A DNA stretch of 64,000 bases from Acidobacteriota bacterium (GCA_003225005.1 QIAN01000065.1:124001-188000); one strand, 5' to 3'. Positions 53,345-63,574 are shown, counted from the stretch's first letter. Notes: generated by a model from the letters alone, not told the origin. Numbers and translations: made by a program.

Positions 53345-55221
53345 GAACCTTCCTCAACCCCTACCATAGCACTCCGCTTTCGCTTATTGGCCTGTAGAAG
53401 CTTCTTCCGCAGCCGCAGCGATTTGGGCGTGACCTCCACGAACTCGTCATCGGTGATGAACTCAATGGCCTGCTCCAGATTCAACTGCCGGAAGGGGACC
53501 AGACGTATGGCTTCGTCTGCGGTGGAAGCGCGCATATTGGTAAGTTTCTTTTCGCGGACTGCGTTTACGTCGAGATCATTGTCCTTGGCATTCTCGCCGA
53601 TAATCATGCCCTCATAGAGTTCAACGCCCGGCCCGAGCAAAAGCTCTCCGCGTTCCTGCAGACCCCATAATGCGTACGCCGTGGAGACACCGCCGCGGTC
53701 GGCAATCAGCGCCCCGGTTGGCCGATGCGGAATTTCGCCCTGCCACTCCGTGTATCCATCAAAAAGAGAATTCATCACGATGGTGCCGCGGGTATCTGTC
53801 AGCAGTTGGCTGCGCAAGCCAATCAGCCCCCGGCTAGGGACGCGAAACTCAATCCGCACCCGCCCGTAGCCGTGGTTATGCATATTTGTGACTTCGCCCC
53901 TGCGCGCGCCCAGTTGCTCCATCACCACACCCACGAATTCTTCCGGTACATCAATCGTGAGATGTTCCACAGGTTCCATCAGCTTGCCGTTAATCCGCTT
54001 GGTGACGATCTCGGGTTTGCCAACCATCAGTTCGTAACCTTCACGCCGCATCATCTCGATCAGGATGGAAAGCTGCAACTCTCCGCGTCCCAGCACCTTG
54101 AACGAATCCGTGCTGCCCATGTCCTCCACGCGCAGGGAAACGTTGGTCAGCAGCTCTTTCGCCAGTCGCTCGCGCAAGTTGCGTGAGGTGACGTAAGGCC
54201 CCTCGCGCCCCGCGAAAGGCGACGTATTCACGGTAAATGTCATCGCGATGGTGGGCTCATCAATCACAATCGGCGGCAGCGGAGAAGGATTCTCCGCGTC
54301 CGTGATGGTCTCGCCAATGGTGATGCCTTCCACGCCCGCAACCGCGACGATGTCTCCCAGAGTGGTTTCCGTGATGTCGGTCCGCTTCAAGCCGGAGAAT
54401 GAAAACAACTTGGTAATCTTGGTCTTCTGTATCGATCCGTCGAGTTTGGCGATGCCTACTTCCTCACCCGTCCGCATCGTGCCATTGAACACGCGCGCAA
54501 TCGCCAGCCGCCCCAGGTAGTCGCTGTAGTCAAGATTCGCCACCAGGATTTGCAAGGGACCCGCGGGATCCCCCTCGTGGACAATAATCGTCTTCAAGAT
54601 CGCGTCAAACAGCGGCCGCAAGTCTTCGCCGCCGCCTTTCATATCCGTCGATGCCGTGCCCGCTTTCGCATTCGTGTAAAGAACAGGGAAGTCGAGTTGA
54701 TCTTCCTTGGCATCGAGGTCGATAAAGAGGTCGTAAATCTCATTCAGCACTTCCTGCGAACGCGCATCCGCACGGTCAATCTTGTTAATGACCACGATCG
54801 GAGGAAGTTTCGCTTCCAGCGCCTTGCTGAGCACGTAGCGGGTTTGTGGCAGCGGTCCCTCGCTTGCATCCACGAGCAGCATCACCCCGTCCACCATTTT
54901 CAGAGCGCGTTCCACTTCGCCGCCAAAATCGCTGTGGCCGGGCGTGTCCACAATGTTGATCTTCACATCGTGATAGAAAATGGCCGTGTTCTTGGCCAGG
55001 ATGGTAATGCCGCGCTCCCGCTCCAGTTCGTTCGAATCCATCACGCGTTCTGCGACGGCCTCGTTGGCGCGGAACGTACCACTCTGCTTAAGCATAGCGT
55101 CCACCAGCGTGGTCTTGCCGTGGTCGACGTGCGCGATGATGGCGATGTTGCGGATACTCAGACTCAAAGTGCTGGTTGTCCTTTGCCGTGGATCGGGTTG
55201 CGGCGCGATTAAACGCCGCAA
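53341..55221 (-). CDS. typA: GTP-binding protein TypA/BipA
   Basis: About 610-626 residues. Translational GTPase: [15 protein letters not shown] (G1) near 31-45, RERGITI (G2), [16 protein letters not shown] (G3), [10 protein letters not shown] (G4); domains II and V-like; C-terminal BipA domain with [15 protein letters not shown]-type motif. Acts in ribosome assembly and stress adaptation. There is no good ATG: TTG at 55221 or a TTG about 20 codons later (with AAAGGA upstream) are the options. Normal length for the family. Confidence 0.95.
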   Translation of the reverse strand: MRRLIAPQPDPRQRTTSTLSLSIRNIAIIAHVDHGKTTLVDAMLKQSGTFRANEAVAERVMDSNELERERGITILAKNTAIFYHDVKINIVDTPGHSDFGGEVERALKMVDGVMLLVDASEGPLPQTRYVLSKALEAKLPPIVVINKIDRADARSQEVLNEIYDLFIDLDAKEDQLDFPVLYTNAKAGTASTDMKGGGEDLRPLFDAILKTIIVHEGDPAGPLQILVANLDYSDYLGRLAIARVFNGTMRTGEEVGIAKLDGSIQKTKITKLFSFSGLKRTDITETTLGDIVAVAGVEGITIGETITDAENPSPLPPIVIDEPTIAMTFTVNTSPFAGREGPYVTSRNLRERLAKELLTNVSLRVEDMGSTDSFKVLGRGELQLSILIEMMRREGYELMVGKPEIVTKRINGKLMEPVEHLTIDVPEEFVGVVMEQLGARRGEVTNMHNHGYGRVRIEFRVPSRGLIGLRSQLLTDTRGTIVMNSLFDGYTEWQGEIPHRPTGALIADRGGVSTAYALWGLQERGELLLGPGVELYEGMIIGENAKDNDLDVNAVREKKLTNMRASTADEAIRLVPFRQLNLEQAIEFITDDEFVEVTPKSLRLRKKLLQANKRKRSAMVGVEEGS

Positions 55222-55329
55222 GGCCTCTCTTAGTACTTTACTATGTGTGGATGGTTCTCAGTAGCAGTTTGCGTAATGGAACCAACACGGTTTTGATGGC
55301 TGGAACCAGGAATCGGGAAAATACTTGAG

Positions 55330-56874
55330 TCAGCCGACCACAGCCGTTTCCCTGGGCGCAAGCTTACCCGCCAGTCGCGCCTCCGCTTGCGTTGCCGCGC
55401 GCTGGGCCGCGAGAATCGCCTCGTTTGTGGTTGACTCTGGACCCTCTGAGTCCGTATTGGCGAAGAACACGCGCTCCATCGGCCGCCGGACCAATGGTTG
55501 CACCTGCCCGTAGAGTCCGGGCGTCGACATATACATGGGATGCCCTCGACGGTATATGTGTACTTCGATCGGATCAACATCCGATCCCGGCATCACCTTT
55601 TGGAAGTCACGCAGCACGTTGGCGGCGATCTTGCGCGCGCCGATTTCGTTGAGCAGGTACCCGCGATCTTCTTCCTTCATCGGCGTGTAACAACTGAGAA
55701 TGTTGTATTTCTGTGGATGACCCGATTGCTTGCGAACCACCCAGTTCGCGACCACGATGTCAGTAAAGGTATTTCCTGGACACCAGGTATCGTATCCACG
55801 ATTGAAAACTGGTTTGTCGAAGATGAGATTCACCACGGGGTAGGGAATATAGCGAATCTGATGCATGGCCTCACTTTGCTTGCCGGGCAAGCCTTCAACA
55901 ATACGTCGAGTGATGAATTTGGGAGTGGCCATGACGACCGCCTTGGCAGCGACTGTCTTCAATTCGCCGCCCAACATGTATGTCACTTGCACCTGTTCTC
56001 TCTCCGGAACTACCGCCACGATGGTCGCCCCGGCCTGCATTCGATCGTTGTATTTGGCCTGTAGAATCTCCGCTAATTTCTTGCTGATGGCGCCCAGCCC
56101 TCCCGGCCATGTATAACGGTTGTCCGAATGACTTTGAATCACCAACTCCTGCAATTCCGCGATCGCCAGCGCGGCATTGGTCTGATCACTGGTTGCTCCC
56201 CAATTCGAGGGTCCGTACGTGTCCCACCATTGTTTGATTTCGCCCGCGTAGTTCTTCATGAAGTCTGAGAACGGAACGTTGTAAAGCTCACGGCCACGTT
56301 TCTCCAGATCGATGGCCACCATCTCCTTCCTGAATTTCTTGAAGCTGTCACGGACGATCGGCGGATAGGGCAGCTGGTTGAGCCCGTCGCCCCAGGTGTC
56401 GTGAACAAACTCGCCATTGATGATGCTGCCGTCGGGCGAGTTGATGGGCAACGGCTGGAGGCCGATTTCTTTGGCAAAGTCGTAGGCTTCTGATGGCTTC
56501 CAAAGAAATGCCGAGCCCGTGCCATAGGTGCTGCCTTCGTACTCCATCGCGAAAGCGTTGCCCCCCCAGTGCGGCTCTTTTTCCAGTAAAAGGAAGTCGC
56601 GATGCTGCAAACGGTAAGCGGCTGCCAGGCCGCTCACGCCACCCCCAACAATCACCACGTCATGTCGAGCCGAAGCCGGAGGCCTCGCGAATATTAGGCC
56701 GCCTTGATCGCGAACCTGGTGGCAAATGTGGTTGTCTTCGCCATCCACGTTTGCCGCATGGTCTTTCTTCGCGTCGGCCGCCTGCGCTTCCCCCAGCGAG
56801 AGATCAACAGGACAACCCGCGGTCACTGCTCCTGCGACAACAAATTTGATGAAGTCCCTGCGGTTTGCACTCAC
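55330..56874 (-). CDS. Tat-exported FAD-dependent amine oxidoreductase (spermidine dehydrogenase-like)
   Basis: 514 residues from a GTG at 56872-56874 that overlaps the permease stop (GTGA); the frame extends 26 codons more without protein character. N-terminal twin-arginine signal NRRDFIKFVVAGAVTAGC, then a CHQVRD segment and the FAD Rossmann motif VVIVGGGVSGLAAAYRL, LLLEKEPHWGGNA, and TGSAFL. The C-terminal half has FFANTDSEGPES, the flavin-contact region. Spermidine dehydrogenase-type enzymes oxidise polyamines in the periplasm. The neighbouring putrescine/spermidine-type transporter genes support this, but the true substrate is unknown. Confidence 0.83.
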   Translation of the reverse strand: MSANRRDFIKFVVAGAVTAGCPVDLSLGEAQAADAKKDHAANVDGEDNHICHQVRDQGGLIFARPPASARHDVVIVGGGVSGLAAAYRLQHRDFLLLEKEPHWGGNAFAMEYEGSTYGTGSAFLWKPSEAYDFAKEIGLQPLPINSPDGSIINGEFVHDTWGDGLNQLPYPPIVRDSFKKFRKEMVAIDLEKRGRELYNVPFSDFMKNYAGEIKQWWDTYGPSNWGATSDQTNAALAIAELQELVIQSHSDNRYTWPGGLGAISKKLAEILQAKYNDRMQAGATIVAVVPEREQVQVTYMLGGELKTVAAKAVVMATPKFITRRIVEGLPGKQSEAMHQIRYIPYPVVNLIFDKPVFNRGYDTWCPGNTFTDIVVANWVVRKQSGHPQKYNILSCYTPMKEEDRGYLLNEIGARKIAANVLRDFQKVMPGSDVDPIEVHIYRRGHPMYMSTPGLYGQVQPLVRRPMERVFFANTDSEGPESTTNEAILAAQRAATQAEARLAGKLAPRETAVVG

Positions 56875-57728
56875 GACGCAGTCCCCCCCACCGCTTCCAC
56901 TACTTCCATGCCCGCCTCTGTTCCTCCATCGCGCATGCGCAAGCGGTACCAAACGACGATCGCCACCAACGAAAACACGAAGATAATGGTCGAGACAGCA
57001 TTAATTTCTGGCGTGATCCCCCGCCGCAACCGTCCCCAGATCTCAAGCGGCAGCGTGTTATCCCGCCCAATCAGAAAGAAGCTGACCGCGATCTCATCCA
57101 TGGAAAGCGTGAAGATCAGCAGCGCCGCGCCAATGATCGATAGCTTCAAATTCGGCATTGTCACTCGCCAAAACGTCTGCCAGTAGTTCGCACCCAAGTC
57201 GAGCGAGGCTTCTTCCTGTGCGCGATCCAGTTTTTGCAACCCGGCGAATACTTCTGTCGTGGCGACCGAAATCAGCGCCGTGCCATGACCCAGCACAATG
57301 GTCAGCAAGCTGAGTTTAATGGCGGCGGCATTGAAGAGCATGAGTAGCGACAGACCCGTAATCACTCCCGGCAAAATAAGTGGCAGCAGTACGAGCCGCC
57401 GGAAAAGCGCTTTGCCAGGAAATTGGGCCCGATCGAGTGCCAGCGCCGCCGGCACGCCGATCGCAAGAGAAATCACCATCGCTGCGAAGGCCACGTGCAG
57501 GCTATTCCACACGGAGTCCCAGATAGGGCCATCGGAGAACAGTACGCGGTACCAATCGAACGTCAGATGACGCGGCGGGAATCCACCCACGCCCTCCCCA
57601 TTAAACGAATAAAGAATAAGGACTGCTATCGGCAGGTAGAGAAACGCGAACACAGCGACGGCGTGCGCCAACAACCAGCGCGGTCCCTTCGTGGCTTCCC
57701 TCCGGTTGCCGCTCACGAGAAGCTCCAT
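56871..57728 (-). CDS. potC: ABC transporter permease, PotC-type
   Basis: 285 residues, six membrane helices. The conserved EAA loop is EEASLDLGANYWQTFWRVTMPNLK near 185-210; the N-terminal helix begins AHAVAVFAFLYLPIAVLIL. Second permease of a spermidine/putrescine-type importer; its ATG lies 16 bp inside the end of the first permease, and its stop overlaps the oxidoreductase start. Confidence 0.92.
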   Translation of the reverse strand: MELLVSGNRREATKGPRWLLAHAVAVFAFLYLPIAVLILYSFNGEGVGGFPPRHLTFDWYRVLFSDGPIWDSVWNSLHVAFAAMVISLAIGVPAALALDRAQFPGKALFRRLVLLPLILPGVITGLSLLMLFNAAAIKLSLLTIVLGHGTALISVATTEVFAGLQKLDRAQEEASLDLGANYWQTFWRVTMPNLKLSIIGAALLIFTLSMDEIAVSFFLIGRDNTLPLEIWGRLRRGITPEINAVSTIIFVFSLVAIVVWYRLRMRDGGTEAGMEVVEAVGGTAS

Positions 57729-58561
57729 TTCCTTTCCAGGCGCTCGGAAAGAAAAATCAAACTCCCCACCAGTAACAGCATGCAGAAAGAAATTGCCGCA
57801 CCCAAAGGCCAGTTATATGCCGCGCCAAACAGGCTTACCACGATGTTCGAGATCATAATTCCGCTCGGTCCGCCCAACAGCAGTGGAGCCAGAAAATCTC
57901 CCAGACTTAGCACGAATGCAAAGGTTGCGCCGGCCAGCACCCCGGGAATCGAGAGAGGAAAAACTATTTTCCAGAAGGTTTGCCCGGGAGTTGCGCCCAG
58001 ATCGTGCGAAGCCTCCACCAAATTGCGCGGAATGTGTTCGAGGGCGGCGTAAATCGGCAAAAAGGTAAATGGCGTATAGATGTGCGTCAGAGTCAGCACC
58101 ACCGCGAACGGGCTGTACAACAGAAACTCCAGCGGATGCTGGGTGAGATGCACGTATTGCAGCAACGTGTTCAAGACGCCGTCCGATCCTAGGATCGTCT
58201 TCCACGCGTAGGCCCGCACCAAATAACTGACCCACAACGGAATAATTACCAACTGATAAAAAAGGTCTTTCCGCTTGCCGGCGTGAAAGGAAAGAAAATA
58301 GGCCAGCGGATATCCCAGCAGCAGCGAAAAGATCGTCACCCGGGCCGCGATCCACATGGAGCGGAATAGCGTTTGCCAGTAAACCCCTACGCGCAGCAAC
58401 TCGCGGTAGTTATCCAGACTCCAGTGGTGAACGATAACCTGCACCGCCGAAACCGACCAGAAGCTGTAGCAAAGCATCAGCAGATACGGGCTCAGCAGAA
58501 ATGCCGCGACCCACACTAGCGGAGGCAAGGTCACCGCCGTTTTGTAAGCGCGGGAAAACAA
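57713..58561 (-). CDS. potB: ABC transporter permease, PotB-type
   Basis: 282 residues, six membrane helices (ILFPPLVWVAAFLLSPYLLML-like start), EAA loop VEASHDLGATPGQTFWKIVFPLS near 185-208. First permease of the polyamine-type importer; starts at the base next to the ATPase stop, and overlaps the PotC-like gene by 16 bp. Substrate class inferred from the binding protein. Confidence 0.92.
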   Translation of the reverse strand: MFSRAYKTAVTLPPLVWVAAFLLSPYLLMLCYSFWSVSAVQVIVHHWSLDNYRELLRVGVYWQTLFRSMWIAARVTIFSLLLGYPLAYFLSFHAGKRKDLFYQLVIIPLWVSYLVRAYAWKTILGSDGVLNTLLQYVHLTQHPLEFLLYSPFAVVLTLTHIYTPFTFLPIYAALEHIPRNLVEASHDLGATPGQTFWKIVFPLSIPGVLAGATFAFVLSLGDFLAPLLLGGPSGIMISNIVVSLFGAAYNWPLGAAISFCMLLLVGSLIFLSERLERKWSFS

Positions 58562-59671
58562 TCAATTCCTTTCGGCAGACTTGCGCACCGGAACGGCATC
58601 CGCAGGAGAGAACTCCAACTCGACCTCAGCGTGGCCCGCCACGCTGCTGGGTGTTCTCACGATGAGGACTAACTCCTCTGCGCACTGCACTCGAATCAAC
58701 TCGGTGGCTCCATGGAACGCCTGGTTCACTACCCTGCCTGGCAGGCGAACGCGGCCAGAAACAACAAGAGTGGCAGGCGGAACGACAGCAATATTCTCCG
58801 GTCGCAAAGAGAATAGGGCCGGCCCGTCGGCAAGCTGGACTGGCCACGATAGCGATGAGCAGCGCGCGATCCCGCCTCGCACTTCAGTTTCCAATAAATT
58901 CGTGTGTCCGATGAATTGCGCGACGTATGCCGTTGCCGGACGGCTGTATATCTCTCTGGGCGCCGCTACTTGTTCGAGTTCGCCGGAACGCAAAAGAGCG
59001 ATGCGATCTGACATCACCATGGCTTCTTCCTGATCATGGGTCACGAACAGAAACGAAATCGCTACTTCCCGCTGCAGTGATTTCAGTTCTAATTGCATCT
59101 GCCGCCGCAGATTCGCATCCAGCGCCGAAAGCGGCTCATCCAGCAATAACAATTTCGGACGGTTCACCAGCGCCCGGGCCAAGGCAATGCGCTGCTGCTG
59201 TCCGCCGCTGATTTTCGACGGCTTCACCTTCGCGTAAGCCGTCATCTTTACTTTGGCAAGCGCGTCTTCGACGCGTGTCTTAATCTCAGCATCGGGACGC
59301 TTGGCTACGCGCAACCCGTACCCCACGTTCTCCTCGACGGTGAGATGAGGAAATAAAGCGTAGTGCTGAAACACTGTGTTCACCCGTCGCCGGTAAGGAG
59401 GCCGCTGGTCCAATCGCTCGTCGCCCATCCAAACTTCGCCCGCCGTCGCGCTCTCAAAGCCGGCAACGATTCGCAGAAGCGTCGTCTTGCCTGAGCCACT
59501 TTCCCCGAGTATGGTGAGAAACTCGCCCTCCGCAATGTCCAAAGAAATGTTCCGTAGGACTATGTTCTTGCCAAAGTGCTTGGCGACATTGTGAATGCTG
59601 AGGAGCGTCTTTGGTGTCGCGGCATTTGTGTCGAGCACGGATGCGGCTGTCGAATAGGGGAGGAAGACCAT
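58562..59671 (-). CDS. potA: ABC transporter ATP-binding protein, PotA-type
   Basis: 369 residues. Walker A GESGSGKTT near 56-64, Q-loop FQHYALFPHLTVEENVGYGL, signature ISGGQQQRIALARAL, Walker B LLLLDEPLSALD, H-loop VTHDQEEAM, and a C-terminal TOBE-like regulatory domain after 280. Powers the polyamine-type import system. 29 bp after the binding-protein gene. Confidence 0.94.
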   Translation of the reverse strand: MVFLPYSTAASVLDTNAATPKTLLSIHNVAKHFGKNIVLRNISLDIAEGEFLTILGESGSGKTTLLRIVAGFESATAGEVWMGDERLDQRPPYRRRVNTVFQHYALFPHLTVEENVGYGLRVAKRPDAEIKTRVEDALAKVKMTAYAKVKPSKISGGQQQRIALARALVNRPKLLLLDEPLSALDANLRRQMQLELKSLQREVAISFLFVTHDQEEAMVMSDRIALLRSGELEQVAAPREIYSRPATAYVAQFIGHTNLLETEVRGGIARCSSLSWPVQLADGPALFSLRPENIAVVPPATLVVSGRVRLPGRVVNQAFHGATELIRVQCAEELVLIVRTPSSVAGHAEVELEFSPADAVPVRKSAERN

Positions 59672-59700
59672 GGATTGTTTCTTGTTGCCGGCTGCATTCG

Positions 59701-60768
59701 CTACTGCGCTGCCTTCACTTCATTCCAAATCTCGTTGTACTTCGCCCGCCGGGGCACATTCTGCCAGAAGTAGAGGCGCTTCTGGTAGCTGTCAACGTCG
59801 TCGAGATGCAAGCTCTTCACTTCTGCTGGCGTCATGAATTGCGCTGCCTGCGGATTTGCCGGAGTGTAGCCGGTAACGTCGGTGACTTTCTTCTGCGTCT
59901 GCGCCTCAATCATGTACTTGAGAAATTCGTAAGCCAAGTCTTTGTTCTCGCTGCCCGCAGTAATCATCAGGTGATCAATCCATCCAGTGGTGTTCTCTTT
60001 TGGAATCGTCTCGCCCACGGGAAAGTTAATCTTGCGCAGTTGATTGGTCATCAGCGGCCACCCCATTGCCGCTACAACTTCATGATTCTGAAAAAGATTC
60101 GTCAGCTCCCCTCCGGTGGACCACATCTTGCGAATGTTCGGCTTTAGCTCCAGCAGCTTTTTCTTCACCGCCTCGAGCTGCTCATCGCTCAAGTTGTAGA
60201 GCCGCGACGAATCGGGTTTGTCATAGCCGAGAACTTGCGCTGCCATGTAGACGGTGGACAGATCGTCCCACACCGAAATCTTTTTCCGATACTTTGGATC
60301 CCAAAGCACGTTCCAACTATCCGGAGGCTGCACGAGAACCGTGGTGTCATAGATAAGTGGGTCCGGTCCCCACATGAACGGCACGCCGTACACCTGACCG
60401 TTCATACGCACCAGGGGAAGGGAAGTCAGCTGCGCTGAAAGCTGCGTGTAGCCCGGAATCTTCGATAAATCAAGCGGTGCCGCCAGGCCTGCCGACGCAA
60501 TCGAGGTGGCCACATCGCTCGAAGGAGAAATAATGTCATAATTTCCAGCGCTACCACCCCGCAGCTTGGCGACCAGTTCATCGCTCGATCCCATATACGA
60601 GGCTGAAACCTTGCAGTAGTGCTGCTCTTCGAATGCCTTCACGAACGATGGATCGGCGTAGCCTTCCCACACCAGCAGATTCAAGGTTGGCGTCTTCGTA
60701 GTGCAGGAGCCCGCAACCAAAACCACTGCCAGCAATGGCCACAGCCCCATCCAGCGCCGCCAGATCAT
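59701..60768 (-). CDS. potD: Periplasmic polyamine-type substrate-binding lipoprotein, PotD-like
   Basis: 355 residues from the ATG at 60766-60768 with GGGAGG 4 nt upstream. Signal peptide ends LAVVLVAGSC, a lipobox with Cys. The mature protein starts LNLLVWEGYADPSFVKAFEE and contains YDIISPSSDVA, FMWGPDPLIYD and a typical extracellular solute-binding family 1 fold. PotD/PotF-type residues (Trp and Asp in WEGYADP, SSD) fit polyamine binding. Encoded 20 bp after the amidohydrolase. Confidence 0.9.
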   Translation of the reverse strand: MIWRRWMGLWPLLAVVLVAGSCTTKTPTLNLLVWEGYADPSFVKAFEEQHYCKVSASYMGSSDELVAKLRGGSAGNYDIISPSSDVATSIASAGLAAPLDLSKIPGYTQLSAQLTSLPLVRMNGQVYGVPFMWGPDPLIYDTTVLVQPPDSWNVLWDPKYRKKISVWDDLSTVYMAAQVLGYDKPDSSRLYNLSDEQLEAVKKKLLELKPNIRKMWSTGGELTNLFQNHEVVAAMGWPLMTNQLRKINFPVGETIPKENTTGWIDHLMITAGSENKDLAYEFLKYMIEAQTQKKVTDVTGYTPANPQAAQFMTPAEVKSLHLDDVDSYQKRLYFWQNVPRRAKYNEIWNEVKAAQ

Positions 60769-60788
60769 TTTTCCTCCCAGTGTGCCGC

Positions 60789-62561
60789 TCACCGGCCGTC
60801 GCTCACTTTCTTCCACTCCGGAGATTCATAGACTGCTCTCCCTCCTACCATGGTCAGCAGAACTTCAGTTTTGCCGATTTCCTCGGGCTCAATCTTGAAA
60901 AGGTCCTGATTCACCATGATCAAATCAGCCAGTTTCCCCGGTTCCAGCGATCCTTCCTGCTTTTCGCGTCGCCCAGCGAAAGCCGCGCCCAGCGTGTAGG
61001 CCTTGATCGCATCTTCCAGGCTGACTGCTTCCCCCGGCACGAAGCCACCCTCCGGTTTTCCCTGCGCGGTCTTTCGGGTAATCCCGGTTTCGATGCCTGT
61101 CCACGGGTTCAGCGTCACCACCGGCCAATCGCTCCCAAACGCCAATCGGCCTCCATGTTCTTCAATGCTGTGGAATGACCAGGCTCGCTGCGCACGTTCT
61201 GGGCCAGCGTTTCGGGCCCATATGTCGAGCGTGTCTTCGTCCGGATAAAGATGTAGCGGCTGAACACTGGCAATCACGCCCAGTTTCCCGAAGCGCGGAA
61301 TATCCTCCGCACTGATGGTTTCAATGTGCTCAATCCTTGGCCGGGCATCTTTGGTCTGATTCGTCCTGGCGGCCCCTTCGTATGCGTCTAAGGCTGTCCG
61401 AACCGCCAAATCCCCAATCGCATGGGTAAAGATTTGGAGTCCGCGCCGGTCCAATTCCGTGACCGCAGCTTTGTATTTGGCCGGTTCCCAGAAAAGTTTT
61501 CCGCTCTGGCTCGGATCATCACTATAAGGCGTCAGCATGGCTGCGGTGTGTGCTTCCACCACCCCGTCGAGCATCGTCTTCACCACGCCGCCCGAGATCC
61601 AATCATCGTGGTAGGTCCGCCGCGCTTGCTCGATCTTCTCCAGGTCCTCCCCCCTGAGCTCCGGCGGGTTGAGAAAGTAGGCCACGTAAAAACGCAGCGT
61701 CAATTCGCCCTTGCGCCGTAGTTCATCGTATAAATCCAAATATTCGAAATCCTGGCCGGCGCTGTGAACGCGAGTCAACCCGAACTGGTTTGCCTCATGA
61801 ATGCCTTTACGCAGAGCGGCCAGGCGTTCTTCCCGCGTAGGTTTCGGCATGAGTGTGGCGACTAAATCGCCTGCCGATTCCTTCAGTGCTCCCGTGGCCT
61901 CGCCATTGGCGTCCCGTATAATCTTGCCGTTCGCAGGATCAGGTGTCTGTTTGCTGATGCCAGCCATCGCCAGCGCCTTGCTGTTCGCCCAGGAACTGTG
62001 ACCATCGAACGCGACTAAGTAAACCGGTCGATCGGGCACAACCTCGTCCAGAATTTTTTTGTCGGGCAAAGCCGCAGGACCGAAAGTTGGATACGTCCAT
62101 CCCATCCCAGTGATCCAAGGTTCTTTCGGGTGCGATGCTGCATACACCTTCACCCGTCGCTGGATCTCCGCCACGCTGGAGGCGCCATTGAGGTCAACCT
62201 CTACCAGGCCCAGCGACCCATCCATGAAGTGAATATGACAATCTTCGAATCCGGGCAGAAGCAGATGCCCGCCGGCATCAACAATTTTCGTCAAAGATCC
62301 ACGGTAGGCCTGAATATCCTTGTCGCTGCCGACCGCAAGGATTTTGTCTGCTTTGATGGCCAAAGCCTCCGCCCACGGCTGCTTGTCATTTAATGTATAG
62401 ATTTTGGCGTGTACGATGATGGTGTCAGCGGCACCGGCACCGACCTTCTCTTGCGCCCCGGCTTCCGTGAAGGCAAAAGAGAGAACTGCCAGGAGCGCCA
62501 CCAACAATCGCAAGAGACCTTTGGGCAGGTTTTTTGAGCTGAACAAGTTTTCGCTCCGCAA
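60789..62561 (-). CDS. Secreted metal-dependent amidohydrolase (YtcJ/Amidohydro_3 type)
   Basis: 590 residues. N-terminal export signal LLRLLVALLAVLSFAFTEAGAQ, then the beta-sandwich and TIM barrel of the amidohydrolase superfamily: LLLPGFEDCHIHFMDG (HxH metal site), GMGWTYPTFG, a His-containing IFTHAIGDLAVRTALDAYE, RIEHIETISAEDIPR, and FGSDWPVVTLNPW (metal Asp). Lies between the regulator and the PotD-like gene, all same strand with gaps of 24 and 20 bp. The substrate is unknown; release of amines from amides for uptake by the transporter is an inference. The start is TTG and uncertain. Confidence 0.88.
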   Translation of the reverse strand: MRSENLFSSKNLPKGLLRLLVALLAVLSFAFTEAGAQEKVGAGAADTIIVHAKIYTLNDKQPWAEALAIKADKILAVGSDKDIQAYRGSLTKIVDAGGHLLLPGFEDCHIHFMDGSLGLVEVDLNGASSVAEIQRRVKVYAASHPKEPWITGMGWTYPTFGPAALPDKKILDEVVPDRPVYLVAFDGHSSWANSKALAMAGISKQTPDPANGKIIRDANGEATGALKESAGDLVATLMPKPTREERLAALRKGIHEANQFGLTRVHSAGQDFEYLDLYDELRRKGELTLRFYVAYFLNPPELRGEDLEKIEQARRTYHDDWISGGVVKTMLDGVVEAHTAAMLTPYSDDPSQSGKLFWEPAKYKAAVTELDRRGLQIFTHAIGDLAVRTALDAYEGAARTNQTKDARPRIEHIETISAEDIPRFGKLGVIASVQPLHLYPDEDTLDIWARNAGPERAQRAWSFHSIEEHGGRLAFGSDWPVVTLNPWTGIETGITRKTAQGKPEGGFVPGEAVSLEDAIKAYTLGAAFAGRREKQEGSLEPGKLADLIMVNQDLFKIEPEEIGKTEVLLTMVGGRAVYESPEWKKVSDGR

Positions 62562-62585
62562 CCTTAAATAATCTTTATCCGTTGG

Positions 62586-63386
62586 CTAGAATGTGGGCGG
62601 AGTATTCACCCACAACAACCATGTTTCCGTTCGGCCGGGATTTTTCCAGCGATGCGGAATCGCACTCTCGAAGTAAAAACTGTCTCCCGGCTTGAGCCGG
62701 TATTGCTCGCGGTTCAGAGTAATGGCAAACTCTCCGCGCAAGATGTAGAGAAACTCTTCGCCTTCGTGCGTGTACGAGTCGCCGCTCTCCGCCGCTGGTG
62801 CCACACGAAACAAATGCGGCTCCATCACGGTGTTGCCCCATGCCAGCAACTCCATACGCACTCCCGGCCCAGCCTCAAGAATCTTTCTGGCCTTCGGAGG
62901 CACATGCAGGCTGCTTGCCTCTGTCCCATCAAAGAAATTTAGGATGTTAGTTTTGTAAAAGCGCGCCAGCTTTCGCAGAGTTCCGACGGAAGCGCTCATC
63001 TGGGACCGCTCCAGAGCGCTCAAAAATCCCACCGATATACCGGCCGCCCGCGCCACCTGCGCCAGGGACAGCTTCCGTTTCACCCGCAACTGCCGCAAGT
63101 GTCCACCGATTGCCCCCGAGTTGCCGTCTGGAACCGGCAGTAGTCTGCCTTCACGTTTCAGCAGTTGCACAATCGCAGGGGCATTCAGTCCTCGCACTTT
63201 GCGCAGGAATCGCGCGCGTTTGAGCAGGGTGACGTCTTCGGCGCTGTAAAGGCGGTATTTGCTCTCGGTCCGCCGTGGACGTGTCAGACCCAGGCTTTCC
63301 CACGACCGGATCACCGATGGAGACACTCCCACCCTGCGCGCTACGTCGCCAATCTTCAAGTACGGTACGGAATTTTTGGCCTTCAT
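62586..63386 (-). CDS. Three-domain regulator: MerR-type HTH, XRE-type HTH, cupin
   Basis: 266 residues. About 9-75: MerR-type winged HTH (YLKIGDVARRVGVSPSVIRSWE, YRLYSAEDVTLLKRARFL). About 96-150: XRE/Cro HTH (LSLAQVARAAGISVGFLSALE). About 185-262: cupin_2 barrel (HEGEEFLYILRGEF, YRLKPGDSFYFES, IPHRWKNPG). XRE-cupin proteins such as PuuR sense small molecules including putrescine; the added MerR domain gives a second DNA-binding unit. First gene of the polyamine-type operon, so likely its regulator. Confidence 0.9.
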   Translation of the reverse strand: MKAKNSVPYLKIGDVARRVGVSPSVIRSWESLGLTRPRRTESKYRLYSAEDVTLLKRARFLRKVRGLNAPAIVQLLKREGRLLPVPDGNSGAIGGHLRQLRVKRKLSLAQVARAAGISVGFLSALERSQMSASVGTLRKLARFYKTNILNFFDGTEASSLHVPPKARKILEAGPGVRMELLAWGNTVMEPHLFRVAPAAESGDSYTHEGEEFLYILRGEFAITLNREQYRLKPGDSFYFESAIPHRWKNPGRTETWLLWVNTPPTF

Positions 63387-63463
63387 GCCTTAGTGCGCCA
63401 GACCGAAGATTGATGCCGCGGTAAGAATCTAGAATCGAATCGAAAGGGATGCGATTTTTGTTC

Positions 63464-63493
63464 TTGACAGTTCGCCTCCCCCTTCTCTAACCT
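63464..63493 (+). promoter_or_regulatory. Candidate sigma-70 promoter for the TonB-dependent receptor
   Basis: TTGACA (63464-63469) matches the -35 consensus exactly; TAACCT (63488-63493), 18 bp later, is a weak -10. It lies about 80 bp before the receptor ATG, in the 188-bp region shared with the divergent MerR-XRE-cupin regulator, which could act on both. Confidence 0.4.
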
Positions 63494-63574
63494 TGCGGGA
63501 TTATAGCAAGGTTGGCGTCGGATACAAGCAGCCCTTTTGAAAACAAACCCTTCCCCGAATACGTTGGAGGTTCC

